A stretch of DNA of 8,914 bases from positions 8,244-17,157 of the forward strand of contig DHXR01000010.1 in the NCBI GenBank assembly GCA_002413785.1. The letters run 5' to 3'. Below, in pieces: positions 1 to 5,746 of the stretch. The notes below the pieces were generated by a model. It searched no databases. It was not told where the DNA came from and saw only the letters and a program-made list of their open reading frames with translations. Source of the DNA: Mucilaginibacter sp. UBA5151 (GTDB taxonomy: Bacteria; Bacteroidota; Bacteroidia; Sphingobacteriales; Sphingobacteriaceae). Each line of letters begins with the position of its first letter. Position 1 is the stretch's first letter. The position numbers and the translations under genes are program-made.

Positions 1-54
1 TATTTTTACTCTGCAACGGTCTTGTATTAATTATTATAATCGCCGTGGGCTCGT

Positions 55-96
55 TACAGTACGTAACAGTTAGTGACATTGGAATAGTTAGATTAG
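55..96 (+). promoter_or_regulatory. Promoter/operator module, copy 1 of 3
   Basis: A 42-bp module starting with TACAGTACGTAACAGTTA and ending with TTAGATTAG. The same two blocks, at the same total length, recur before rhaT and before the catabolic operon. The right block contains TAGATTAG, which resembles the Bacteroidota -7 element TAnnTTTG and puts a transcription start near 101. The left block holds two ACAGT half-sites 10 bp apart (about one helical turn) and would cover roughly -46 to -29, where an activator with direct-repeat half-sites could touch RNA polymerase. This copy differs from the other two by one base in the left block (G for A at 63) and is the most diverged between the blocks. 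No protein gene of normal size follows it before the terminator at 248-275. Function as promoter and operator is inferred from recurrence and position. Confidence 0.6.
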
Positions 97-100
97 TACG

Positions 101-275
101 CTATATAATTTCCTCAGAGCAAATAACATGCAAGTAATGATAAACAATGATATTTCAGCCTACAGATCCTTGTATACAGAAATTGCAATTTTATAAAGTT
201 AAAAACAATCCCTCCTCCCTTCTCATCCGAGACGGTTATAATTGGTTAGCCCTGGTCGTGATCAGGGCTTTTTTT
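101..275 (+). ncRNA. Candidate small RNA or terminated leader transcript
   Basis: A transcript of about 175 nt is predicted from module copy 1 (start near 101, five bases past the -7-like element) to the T-run of the terminator at 248-275. It holds a 16-nt all-pyrimidine tract at 209-224 (core CCCTCCTCCC) about 25 nt before the terminator stem, a C-rich patch of the kind many base-pairing regulatory RNAs use to reach G-rich targets. No known RNA family is recognised. The alternative is a leader peptide transcript: ATG at 128 opens a 22-codon frame (MQVMINNDISAYRSLYTEIAIL, stop 194-196) at about the same distance from the module as the ATG of rhaT. A longer frame (147-344) runs through the terminator and looks spurious. 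Start, strand and co-regulation with rhamnose genes are inferred; the terminator is the firmest part. Confidence 0.4.
248..275 (+). terminator. Intrinsic (Rho-independent) terminator
   Basis: A perfect 7-bp GC-rich stem, AGCCCTG (248-254) with CAGGGCT (263-269), an 8-nt loop, and an uninterrupted run of seven T at 269-275. This is the clearest terminator in the window and works only for + strand transcription, since the reverse strand has no T-run after the stem. No annotated gene lies just upstream, so it must end a transcript that starts within the first 250 bases (module copy 1 is the obvious source) or one entering from the left edge. It also insulates the rhaT promoter at 354-395 from upstream transcription. 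Confidence 0.85.
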
Positions 276-310
276 ATTCAAATATCAAGAACTATAAGAC
301 GATTAGTTTA

Positions 311-327
311 TCAAATGTATTATTTGA
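311..327. repeat. 17-bp inverted repeat upstream of the rhaT promoter
   Basis: TCAAAT (311-316) and ATTTGA (322-327) form a perfect 6-bp inverted repeat around a 5-nt centre, 43 bp upstream of the rhaT promoter module. It has no T-run on either strand and is AT-rich, so it is a poor terminator. It could be an operator half-site pair, but it is not repeated before the third module, and chance is a reasonable explanation in AT-rich DNA. Confidence 0.25.
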
Positions 328-347
328 ATTTCAGGCCTTCTTAATCC

Positions 348-395
348 CTCCAATACAGTACATAACAGTTAAATATAACCTGTTAGTTAGATTAG
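348..395 (+). promoter_or_regulatory. rhaT promoter/operator module, copy 2 of 3
   Basis: The 42-bp core (354-395) has the block TACAGTACATAACAGTTA, then 15 variable bases, then TTAGATTAG. Bases 348-373, including the six before the core, are identical over 26 nt to 1708-1733 in copy 3. ACAGT half-sites sit 10 bp apart at 355-359 and 365-369. TAGATTAG (388-395) fits the Bacteroidota -7 form, predicting a start near 400 and a leader of only about 24 nt before the rhaT ATG. Sharing one element between the transporter and the catabolic operon implies control by one rhamnose-responsive regulator. An AraC-type activator would suit direct repeats at -45 to -29, but the regulator is not in the window and the family is a guess. 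Confidence 0.75.
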
Positions 396-423
396 CCCAG
401 ATTTAACCAATTAACCTATTTTC

Positions 424-1506
424 ATGCAAGCAATCTTTGGCGTCATTTTCCATTTTATAGGCGGCTTTGCCTCCGGCAGTTTTTATATTCCTTACAAGAA
501 AGTTAAAGGCTGGGCCTGGGAAAGCTTTTGGATCGTAGGGGGAATATTTTCCTGGCTGATCATACCACCATTTGCGGCATGGCTTACCATACCACATTTT
601 ACAGAGATTATAAAAGCCACTGACGGACAAATTCTTCTGTTAACCTATTTTTTTGGATTGCTCTGGGGAATTGGCGGCTTAACTTACGGCCTGGGTGTAC
701 GCTATTTGGGTGTATCGTTGGGGAGTACCATTATATTAGGCTTATGCGCAGTTTTCGGCTCTATTGTACCATCGGTTTATTATAATTTCTTTCCTAAAGC
801 CGGTAAGGATACCTTTAGTACGTTACTTCACACCCATTGGGGGCAAATGGTGTTGCTCGGAATTGCGGTCTGTGTGGTCGGAATTATTATTTGTGGCAAG
901 GCCGGGACCATGAAAGAAAAAGAACTGATTGCGGGTAAAGCAGATGTGGAGGACAATAAAGAATACCGTTTTGGCTTGGGCATTTTTGTAGCCATTGTTT
1001 CAGGTGTTTTAAGCGCTTGTTTTAATTTTGGCATTGAAGCCGGTAAAGATATGGCCGATACCGCAAATCATGTTTGGCAAGCAACCCATCCGGGGCAAGG
1101 TAACTTCCTTTTTCAAAATAATGTATCTTACATAGTGATCCTTTGGGGTGGTTTAACTACAAATTTTATATGGTGTATGACCCTGAATGCACGCAACAAA
1201 ACATTTGGCAATTACACCGATGTGAAACAGCCGCTTCTCAAAAATTACTTATTCTGTGCGCTTGCAGGTACTACTTGGTTTTTGCAGTTTTTTTTCTATG
1301 GAATGGGAGAAAGCAGGCTTGGAAATGGTGCGAGTTCATGGATACTCCATATGGCGTTTATTATACTGGTCGCAAATACGTGGGGCTTGCTGCTGAATGA
1401 ATGGAAGGGGGTAAGCCGTAAAGCATTTATCACGGTGATAGCAGGAATAGTCACGATTATTCTTTCCGTGATAATTGTCGGCTATGGAAACTCAATAAAG
1501 ATTTAG
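424..1506 (+). CDS. rhaT: L-rhamnose/H+ symporter RhaT
   Basis: An inner-membrane symporter that brings L-rhamnose into the cell with protons. At 360 residues it is close to E. coli RhaT (344), and the N-terminus follows the family closely: the stretch from HFIGGFASGSFYIPYKKVKGW through WES and VGGIFSW (residues 10-44) matches the E. coli pattern HLIG..FY.PFKKVK.W.WE..W.VGGI.SW. Other family blocks are GLLWGIGGLTYGL (78-90), VRYLGVSLG (92-100), WFLQFFFYGMG (285-295) and SSWILHMAF (304-312). About ten hydrophobic segments can be placed, near 3-20, 36-54, 70-88, 97-117, 140-158, 182-203, 232-252, 275-293, 305-325 and 335-355. The ATG at 424 is chosen because it starts the first membrane segment and lies just after the promoter module. 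There is no Shine-Dalgarno sequence; AACCTATTTTC precedes the start. It appears to be its own transcription unit, although no clear terminator follows. Confidence 0.93.
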   Translation: MQAIFGVIFHFIGGFASGSFYIPYKKVKGWAWESFWIVGGIFSWLIIPPFAAWLTIPHFTEIIKATDGQILLLTYFFGLLWGIGGLTYGLGVRYLGVSLGSTIILGLCAVFGSIVPSVYYNFFPKAGKDTFSTLLHTHWGQMVLLGIAVCVVGIIICGKAGTMKEKELIAGKADVEDNKEYRFGLGIFVAIVSGVLSACFNFGIEAGKDMADTANHVWQATHPGQGNFLFQNNVSYIVILWGGLTTNFIWCMTLNARNKTFGNYTDVKQPLLKNYLFCALAGTTWFLQFFFYGMGESRLGNGASSWILHMAFIILVANTWGLLLNEWKGVSRKAFITVIAGIVTIILSVIIVGYGNSIKI

Positions 1507-1687
1507 TTACTAAATACGAAAAAAGTGAGCAGCACTAAAAGATTTGTCCGGCAATCAATACCCCTCTGTTTTGTATAGTGGTTGTTAAAGTACAGGCTTC
1601 ACTGCTTTATATTCAACTGAATAATGCTTTTAAACTAAAATAATCTGATCAAAGTAAGATATTAAATGCTTAATCATTCGAACATCC

Positions 1688-1699
1688 TTTAGCGCTAAA
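1688..1699. repeat. 12-bp perfect palindrome in the rhaT-operon gap
   Basis: TTTAGCGCTAAA is a perfect palindrome ending 14 bp before the 42-bp core of module copy 3. It is absent before copies 1 and 2, so if it is an operator it acts only on the catabolic operon. The rest of the gap (1507-1687) holds no convincing gene or terminator. The only other symmetry is ATTTAG/CTAAAT at 1501-1515 across the rhaT stop codon, which is AT-rich and lacks a T-run. Some readthrough from rhaT is therefore possible. Confidence 0.3.
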
Positions 1700-1707
1700 T
1701 TATAATG

Positions 1708-1755
1708 CTCCAATACAGTACATAACAGTTAAAATGTACTTCTTCTTTAGATTAG
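1708..1755 (+). promoter_or_regulatory. Catabolic operon promoter/operator module, copy 3 of 3
   Basis: The 42-bp core is 1714-1755, with the left block identical to copy 2 and the same TTAGATTAG end. ACAGT half-sites lie at 1715-1719 and 1725-1729, and the -7-like TAGATTAG at 1748-1755 predicts a start near 1760. This copy alone also contains a perfect 7-bp inverted repeat, AGTACAT (1717-1723) and ATGTACT (1734-1740), centred on the second half-site. The predicted start lies about 227 nt before the aldolase gene, so the operon would have a long leader that contains the small ORF at 1791-1955. Promoter function is inferred from recurrence upstream of two functionally linked transcription units. 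Confidence 0.75.
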
Positions 1756-1790
1756 CCACGTTATTTAATAGCACAGTAAACCTATATTCA

Positions 1791-1955
1791 ATGCGAATAA
1801 TTAATGAAATATTTTTCTATCCCGAAAGGGATTGTAACGAAGACTATTTAACAGTTGGGCAAATAAATCAGAATTGGCAGCAAGACTGCGATCAGTTTCT
1901 GTTTTTTGAAGGTAAAACCCCGGATTTCATAAAGCTAAAAGTACAATTATTATAA
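1791..1955 (+). CDS. Small ORF in the operon leader, 54 aa, unknown function
   Basis: A 54-codon frame beginning MRIINEIFFYPERDCNEDYL and ending in ...DFIKLKVQLL, 31 nt before the aldolase start. I recognise no family. It is acidic to neutral and rich in aromatic residues, with two cysteines and no signal peptide or membrane segment. Two things favour translation. It begins 35 nt after module copy 3, as rhaT begins 28 nt after copy 2. The 11 bases before it (AACCTATATTC, then one A) match 10 of 11 before rhaT (AACCTATTTTC). The frame stays open upstream to an ATG at 1734, but that codon lies inside the promoter module before the predicted start, so 1791 is preferred. It could be a leader peptide, a small accessory protein, a gene relic, or chance. 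Confidence 0.4.
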   Translation: MRIINEIFFYPERDCNEDYLTVGQINQNWQQDCDQFLFFEGKTPDFIKLKVQLL

Positions 1956-1986
1956 AGAATTAAATTTTCACACTAAAAAATATACC

Positions 1987-4107
1987 ATGTCTGTCGGCAC
2001 AAAACAATTTAAACATATAAGTTACTTATGGGATGATAATAAAGCGGCTGAGTTAGTCGGGGACGGGGTCGCTTTATTATTATATCGCTCCAATCTTTTA
2101 GGCGCCGACCTTCGATTAACCAACTACGGCGGTGGAAATACCTCCTGCAAAGTGATGGGTAAGGACCCGTTAACCGGCAAGGAAGTGGAAGTGATGTGGA
2201 TCAAAGGTTCGGGCGGAGATATCGGCACATTGAAAAAAAGCGGGCTTGCTGCATTGTATGTCGACCGTTTAAGAAGCCTGAAAAACGTTTACCGGGGAAT
2301 TGAACATGAGGATGAAATGGTGGAACTGTTTAATCACAGTATTTTCGACCTGAACTCCAAAGCGCCATCTATCGATACACCTTTACATGGCTTTTTGCCC
2401 TTTAAGCATATTGATCATTTGCACCCCGACGCTGCAATAGCTATTGCGGCAGCAAAAGACGGGAAAAGAATCACACAGCAACTTTTTGACGGAACAATTG
2501 GCTGGGTGGACTGGCAGCGGCCGGGTTTTGATCTGGGTCTGCAATTAAAAGATTGCCTTGATAATAACCCCGGTATTCGTGGTATTATGCTGGGCTCGCA
2601 TGGTTTGTTTACCTGGGGAAATACGGCATACGAAAGTTATATCAATACATTGGAAGTGATAGAAAAATGTGCTGAATATTTAGAACAGAATTATGGCAAA
2701 AAAAGCCTTGTTTTTGGTGGGCAAAAATTGAAAGGTTTGGATGAAACTAATCGTGAAAAACAAGCGGTTGCGTTAGCACCCATTTTGCGTGGTTTTTGTT
2801 CATCCAAGATAAAAATGATCGGGCATTTTACCGATGATAACCGAGTGTTGGAATATATCAATTCAAATGATTTGCAAAGACTGGCGCCGATGGGAACCAG
2901 TTGCCCTGACCATTTCTTGCGTACGAAGATCAGTCCGCTGGTTTTGGAATTAGAGGCCGATGCTGATCTCAGTGATGTTGTTGCGGTAAAAGAAAAGCTC
3001 GCTCCTGCATTTGAAGCCTATCGCAAAATGTATGTGGATTATTACAATACCTATAAGCATCCGAATAGCCCCGCTGTTCGTGACGCCAACCCGGTTGTTA
3101 TACTTTATCCCGGTGTTGGCATGTTCACTTTCGCTAAGGACAAACAAACAGCACGCGTAGCGGCAGAGTTTTATATCAATGCCATTAACGTGATGAAGGG
3201 CGCGGAAGCCATTTCGGAATATACATCTCTCCCACGCCAGGAAGCATTTGATATAGAATACTGGTTATTGGAAGAAGCCAAACTTCAGCGTATGCCAAAG
3301 CCAAAAGCTTTATCAGGTCGTATTGCTTTAATCACCGGCAGTGCGGGTGGTATAGGTAAAGCAATAGCCATAAAACTTGTGGAGGAAGGCGCTGTGGTTG
3401 TATTAAATGACATGAATGCCGAACGATTGGAAAATGCAGGCGAGGAATTTAAAAAGCAATATGGTAAAGACGCATATACCACCGCCGTATTGGATGTTAC
3501 AAGCAAAGCACAGATCGAAGATGCTATGGCTATTGCTATATTAGCTTTTGGTGGCGTTGACCTTATTGTAAATAATGCTGGGTTATCCATTTCTAAAACA
3601 ATTGCAGACCATACCGAAAAGGATTGGGATTTATTATATGACGTATTAGTGAAAGGGCAATTCCTGGTTACTCAGGCAGCAGTTGGGGTTATGAAAAAGC
3701 AGGATATAGGTGGCGACATTATTAATATTGTCAGTAAAAATGCGCTGGTTAGCGGCCCCAATAATGCAGGTTATGGAAGTGCTAAAGCGGCCCAACTGCA
3801 TTTAAGCCGGTTGAATGCTGCCGAATTGGGCGCAGATAGCATCCGGGTAAACGTGGTCAACCCTGACGCAGTAATCAGCGACAGTAATATCTGGGCGGGC
3901 GGCTGGGCAGAAGGCCGTGCCAAAGCGTATGGAATTACTGTTGAAGAATTACCGGCCTTTTACGCCAAAAGAACCCTGCTTAACGAAACGATACTCCCGG
4001 TTGATATTGCCAATGCCTGTTTTGCATTTGTTGGTGGCTTGCTCAATAAATCAACGGGTAATGTGTTGAATGTTGATGGTGGTGTTACATCCGCTTTTGT
4101 AAGATAA
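1987..4107 (+). CDS. Bifunctional rhamnulose-1-phosphate aldolase / L-lactaldehyde dehydrogenase (RhaEW type)
   Basis: A cytosolic fusion enzyme of 706 residues. The N-terminal class II aldolase domain (about 20-430) should split L-rhamnulose-1-phosphate into DHAP and L-lactaldehyde. Likely zinc ligands are H144 and H146 in HIDHLHPDA (141-149) and H205 in GSHGLFTWG (203-211). The C-terminal short-chain dehydrogenase domain (about 441-706) has the Rossmann motif TGSAGGIG (450-457), D475 at the end of the second strand (typical of NAD+ rather than NADP+ use), NNAG (529-532), S583 and the pair Y596/K600 (YGSAK). Length and order match the aldolase-dehydrogenase fusions of Bacillus and other rhamnose clusters, called RhaEW or RhaD-ADH, whose dehydrogenase oxidises lactaldehyde to L-lactate. 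The usual SDR catalytic-tetrad Asn position appears to be L554. The stop is followed by rhaM after 4 nt. Substrate assignment rests on the neighbours as well as the fold. Confidence 0.92.
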   Translation: MSVGTKQFKHISYLWDDNKAAELVGDGVALLLYRSNLLGADLRLTNYGGGNTSCKVMGKDPLTGKEVEVMWIKGSGGDIGTLKKSGLAALYVDRLRSLKNVYRGIEHEDEMVELFNHSIFDLNSKAPSIDTPLHGFLPFKHIDHLHPDAAIAIAAAKDGKRITQQLFDGTIGWVDWQRPGFDLGLQLKDCLDNNPGIRGIMLGSHGLFTWGNTAYESYINTLEVIEKCAEYLEQNYGKKSLVFGGQKLKGLDETNREKQAVALAPILRGFCSSKIKMIGHFTDDNRVLEYINSNDLQRLAPMGTSCPDHFLRTKISPLVLELEADADLSDVVAVKEKLAPAFEAYRKMYVDYYNTYKHPNSPAVRDANPVVILYPGVGMFTFAKDKQTARVAAEFYINAINVMKGAEAISEYTSLPRQEAFDIEYWLLEEAKLQRMPKPKALSGRIALITGSAGGIGKAIAIKLVEEGAVVVLNDMNAERLENAGEEFKKQYGKDAYTTAVLDVTSKAQIEDAMAIAILAFGGVDLIVNNAGLSISKTIADHTEKDWDLLYDVLVKGQFLVTQAAVGVMKKQDIGGDIINIVSKNALVSGPNNAGYGSAKAAQLHLSRLNAAELGADSIRVNVVNPDAVISDSNIWAGGWAEGRAKAYGITVEELPAFYAKRTLLNETILPVDIANACFAFVGGLLNKSTGNVLNVDGGVTSAFVR

Positions 4108-4111
4108 TAAA

Positions 4112-4426
4112 ATGAAACATGTGGCCTTTAAAATGAAGCTTCATTCCGGGTATGCAACTGAATATAAAAAAAGGCATGATGAAATATGGCCCGAATTGAT
4201 GAAGTTATTAAAAGAAGCTGGTGTGAGTGAATACACGATATTTTTAGATGAAGAAACTCATCTCCTTTTTGCGACGCTTAAAGTGCCCGATGTAAAAAAC
4301 CTTGATGCGCTTCCTGCTCGCGACGTTATGAAAAGGTGGTGGACTTATATGGCCGATATTATGGAAAGCAATGCTGATAATTCGCCGGTAAGCACACCCT
4401 TACAAGAGGTGTTTTATTTGCCTTAA
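4112..4426 (+). CDS. rhaM: L-rhamnose mutarotase RhaM
   Basis: Interconverts the alpha and beta pyranose anomers of L-rhamnose so that the isomerase is not limited by spontaneous mutarotation. It is a small cytosolic ferredoxin-like-fold protein, known as a dimer in E. coli. The 104 residues are the same length as E. coli RhaM (YiiL) and align without gaps: RHDEIWPEL (21-29) holds the catalytic His22, Tyr18 and Tyr41 fall at the expected positions, RWWTYM (75-80) holds the W76-W77 pair, and the ending NADNSPVSTPLQEVFYLP nearly matches the E. coli C-terminus. The gene sits 4 nt after the aldolase stop and 25 nt before the isomerase, so it is clearly in the operon and probably translationally linked to the aldolase gene. 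Confidence 0.96.
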   Translation: MKHVAFKMKLHSGYATEYKKRHDEIWPELMKLLKEAGVSEYTIFLDEETHLLFATLKVPDVKNLDALPARDVMKRWWTYMADIMESNADNSPVSTPLQEVFYLP

Positions 4427-4451
4427 AGAAAACCTATAAATTAATTAAATA

Positions 4452-5726
4452 ATGGAGTTAGAAAAGTATAAAATTGATGAGATCAATCATCAGCAAATAA
4501 ATAAACATAAAGGTCAACTTGAATATATAGGTGCCGATATTAACAATATTGATACGGTGTTAAAAAAATTGGCCGCGTTCAATATTACCATACCCAGTTG
4601 GGCTTTAGGTACCGGAGGTACGCGGTTTGGCAGATTTTCAGGAGGCGGGGGACCCAGAAGCCTTGAAGAGAAGATTGAAGATGTTGGTGTTATCCATGCG
4701 CTTAACAGCTCAAGTAATTCTATTTCCCTGCATATCCCCTGGGATATTCCTGAAAATGCATCATCAATAAAAGCATTGGCTGCCCATTTGGGTTTACATT
4801 TTGACGCTGTTAATTCAAATACTTTCCAGGATCAGCCTGACCAAAAGCTGAGCTATAAATATGGCTCATTGCATCATGTTGATAAAGCGGTGCGCAATCA
4901 AGCTATCGAACATAATATCGAGGTTATAAAATATGGCGTTCAACTTAATTCCAAGGCTTTATCGGTTTGGCTGTCGGATGGCTCTAATTTTCCAGGACAA
5001 TTAAATTTCCGTAACGCGTTTCAAAACACATTGGAAAGTTTGCGGGAGATATACAGCGCTTTGCCTGACGACTGGAAAGTTTGGATAGAGTATAAACCTT
5101 ATGAGCCTAATTTTTACTCAACAACTATCGGCGATTGGGGACAATCCTACCTGCTATCTTCAAAATTGGGCGCAAAGGCAAGTACATTGGTTGACCTTGG
5201 ACACCATTTACAAGGAGCGAATATTGAGCAAATCGTGTCCTTGCTATTGATGGAAGGGAAACTGGCCGGCTTTCATTTTAACGATTCAAAATACGGAGAT
5301 GATGACCTGACCGTTGGAAGCATAAACCCTTATCAGTTGTTCCTGATATTTAATGAACTGGTTGAGGGAATGGATTGCCGTGGAATGAACCATGCTACTG
5401 ACATTGGCTGGATGATAGATGCTTCACATAATGTTAAAGATCCCATTGAAGACCTGCTACAATCTGTACTGGCCATCAAAATAGCCTATGCCCAGGCTTT
5501 GTTGGTTGATAAAAAAGAATTGACCGCGGCGCAGCAAAATAATGATGTTGCACTGGCGCAGGAGATCTTGCAGCAAGCATACCGTACTGATGTGCGCCCC
5601 TTAATTGCAGAAGCAAGCCTGAGAGCAGGTGGTGCCTTAAACCCTATAGATACCTTTAGAAAGTTGAGCGTGAGGGATAATTTAATAAAAGAACGGGGTT
5701 TAAAAGCCGTAGCTACCGGGTTGTAG
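4452..5726 (+). CDS. rhaI: L-rhamnose isomerase, Pseudomonas stutzeri type
   Basis: A 424-residue TIM-barrel sugar isomerase that should convert L-rhamnose to L-rhamnulose in the cytosol. It belongs to the xylose-isomerase-like group of P. stutzeri L-RhI, not the E. coli RhaA group. The metal ligands fit at a nearly constant offset from the P. stutzeri enzyme: E213 (IEYKPYEP), D248 and H251 (VDLGHH), H275 (GFHFND), D283 and D285 (GDDDL) and D323 (GWMIDASH). K215 and the HIPWD block (94-98) are also present. The glycine-rich GTGGTRFGRFSGGGG (53-67) is typical of the family. P. stutzeri L-RhI has broad substrate range in vitro, but mutarotase and kinase neighbours point to rhamnose here. The start at 4452 gives the usual length; the upstream sequence is AT-rich without a Shine-Dalgarno. 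The 20-nt gap to the kinase indicates co-transcription. Confidence 0.92.
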   Translation: MELEKYKIDEINHQQINKHKGQLEYIGADINNIDTVLKKLAAFNITIPSWALGTGGTRFGRFSGGGGPRSLEEKIEDVGVIHALNSSSNSISLHIPWDIPENASSIKALAAHLGLHFDAVNSNTFQDQPDQKLSYKYGSLHHVDKAVRNQAIEHNIEVIKYGVQLNSKALSVWLSDGSNFPGQLNFRNAFQNTLESLREIYSALPDDWKVWIEYKPYEPNFYSTTIGDWGQSYLLSSKLGAKASTLVDLGHHLQGANIEQIVSLLLMEGKLAGFHFNDSKYGDDDLTVGSINPYQLFLIFNELVEGMDCRGMNHATDIGWMIDASHNVKDPIEDLLQSVLAIKIAYAQALLVDKKELTAAQQNNDVALAQEILQQAYRTDVRPLIAEASLRAGGALNPIDTFRKLSVRDNLIKERGLKAVATGL

Positions 5727-5746
5727 CCAAAATTGTCCGACCGTAA

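Noticed and set aside
207..215. AATCCCTCC repeated at 207-215 and 343-351
   Set aside because: A 9-base match in a pyrimidine-rich context, in different positions relative to the modules; too short to support a role.
147..344. 65-codon + strand frame in the upstream non-coding region
   Set aside because: It runs through the strong terminator at 248-275, has no recognisable protein features and starts well inside the predicted short transcript.
403..630. Minus-strand frame of 75 codons overlapping the rhaT start
   Set aside because: It is antisense to the conserved N-terminus of RhaT and covers the rhaT leader; a shadow of the real coding sequence.
55..1755. Three near-identical repeats as a possible CRISPR or mobile-element remnant
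   Set aside because: Spacings are 299 and 1360 bp, no spacers or transposase genes exist, and each copy sits in a promoter position.
1848..1855. Extra TAACAGTT-like half-site inside the leader ORF
   Set aside because: Only one half-site is present, with no partner 10 bp away and no -7-like block after it; expected by chance in AT-rich DNA.
3285..3590. 101-codon minus-strand frame inside the aldolase/dehydrogenase gene
   Set aside because: It lies opposite the Rossmann region of the dehydrogenase domain, whose motifs are intact on the + strand; it reads as an antisense shadow.
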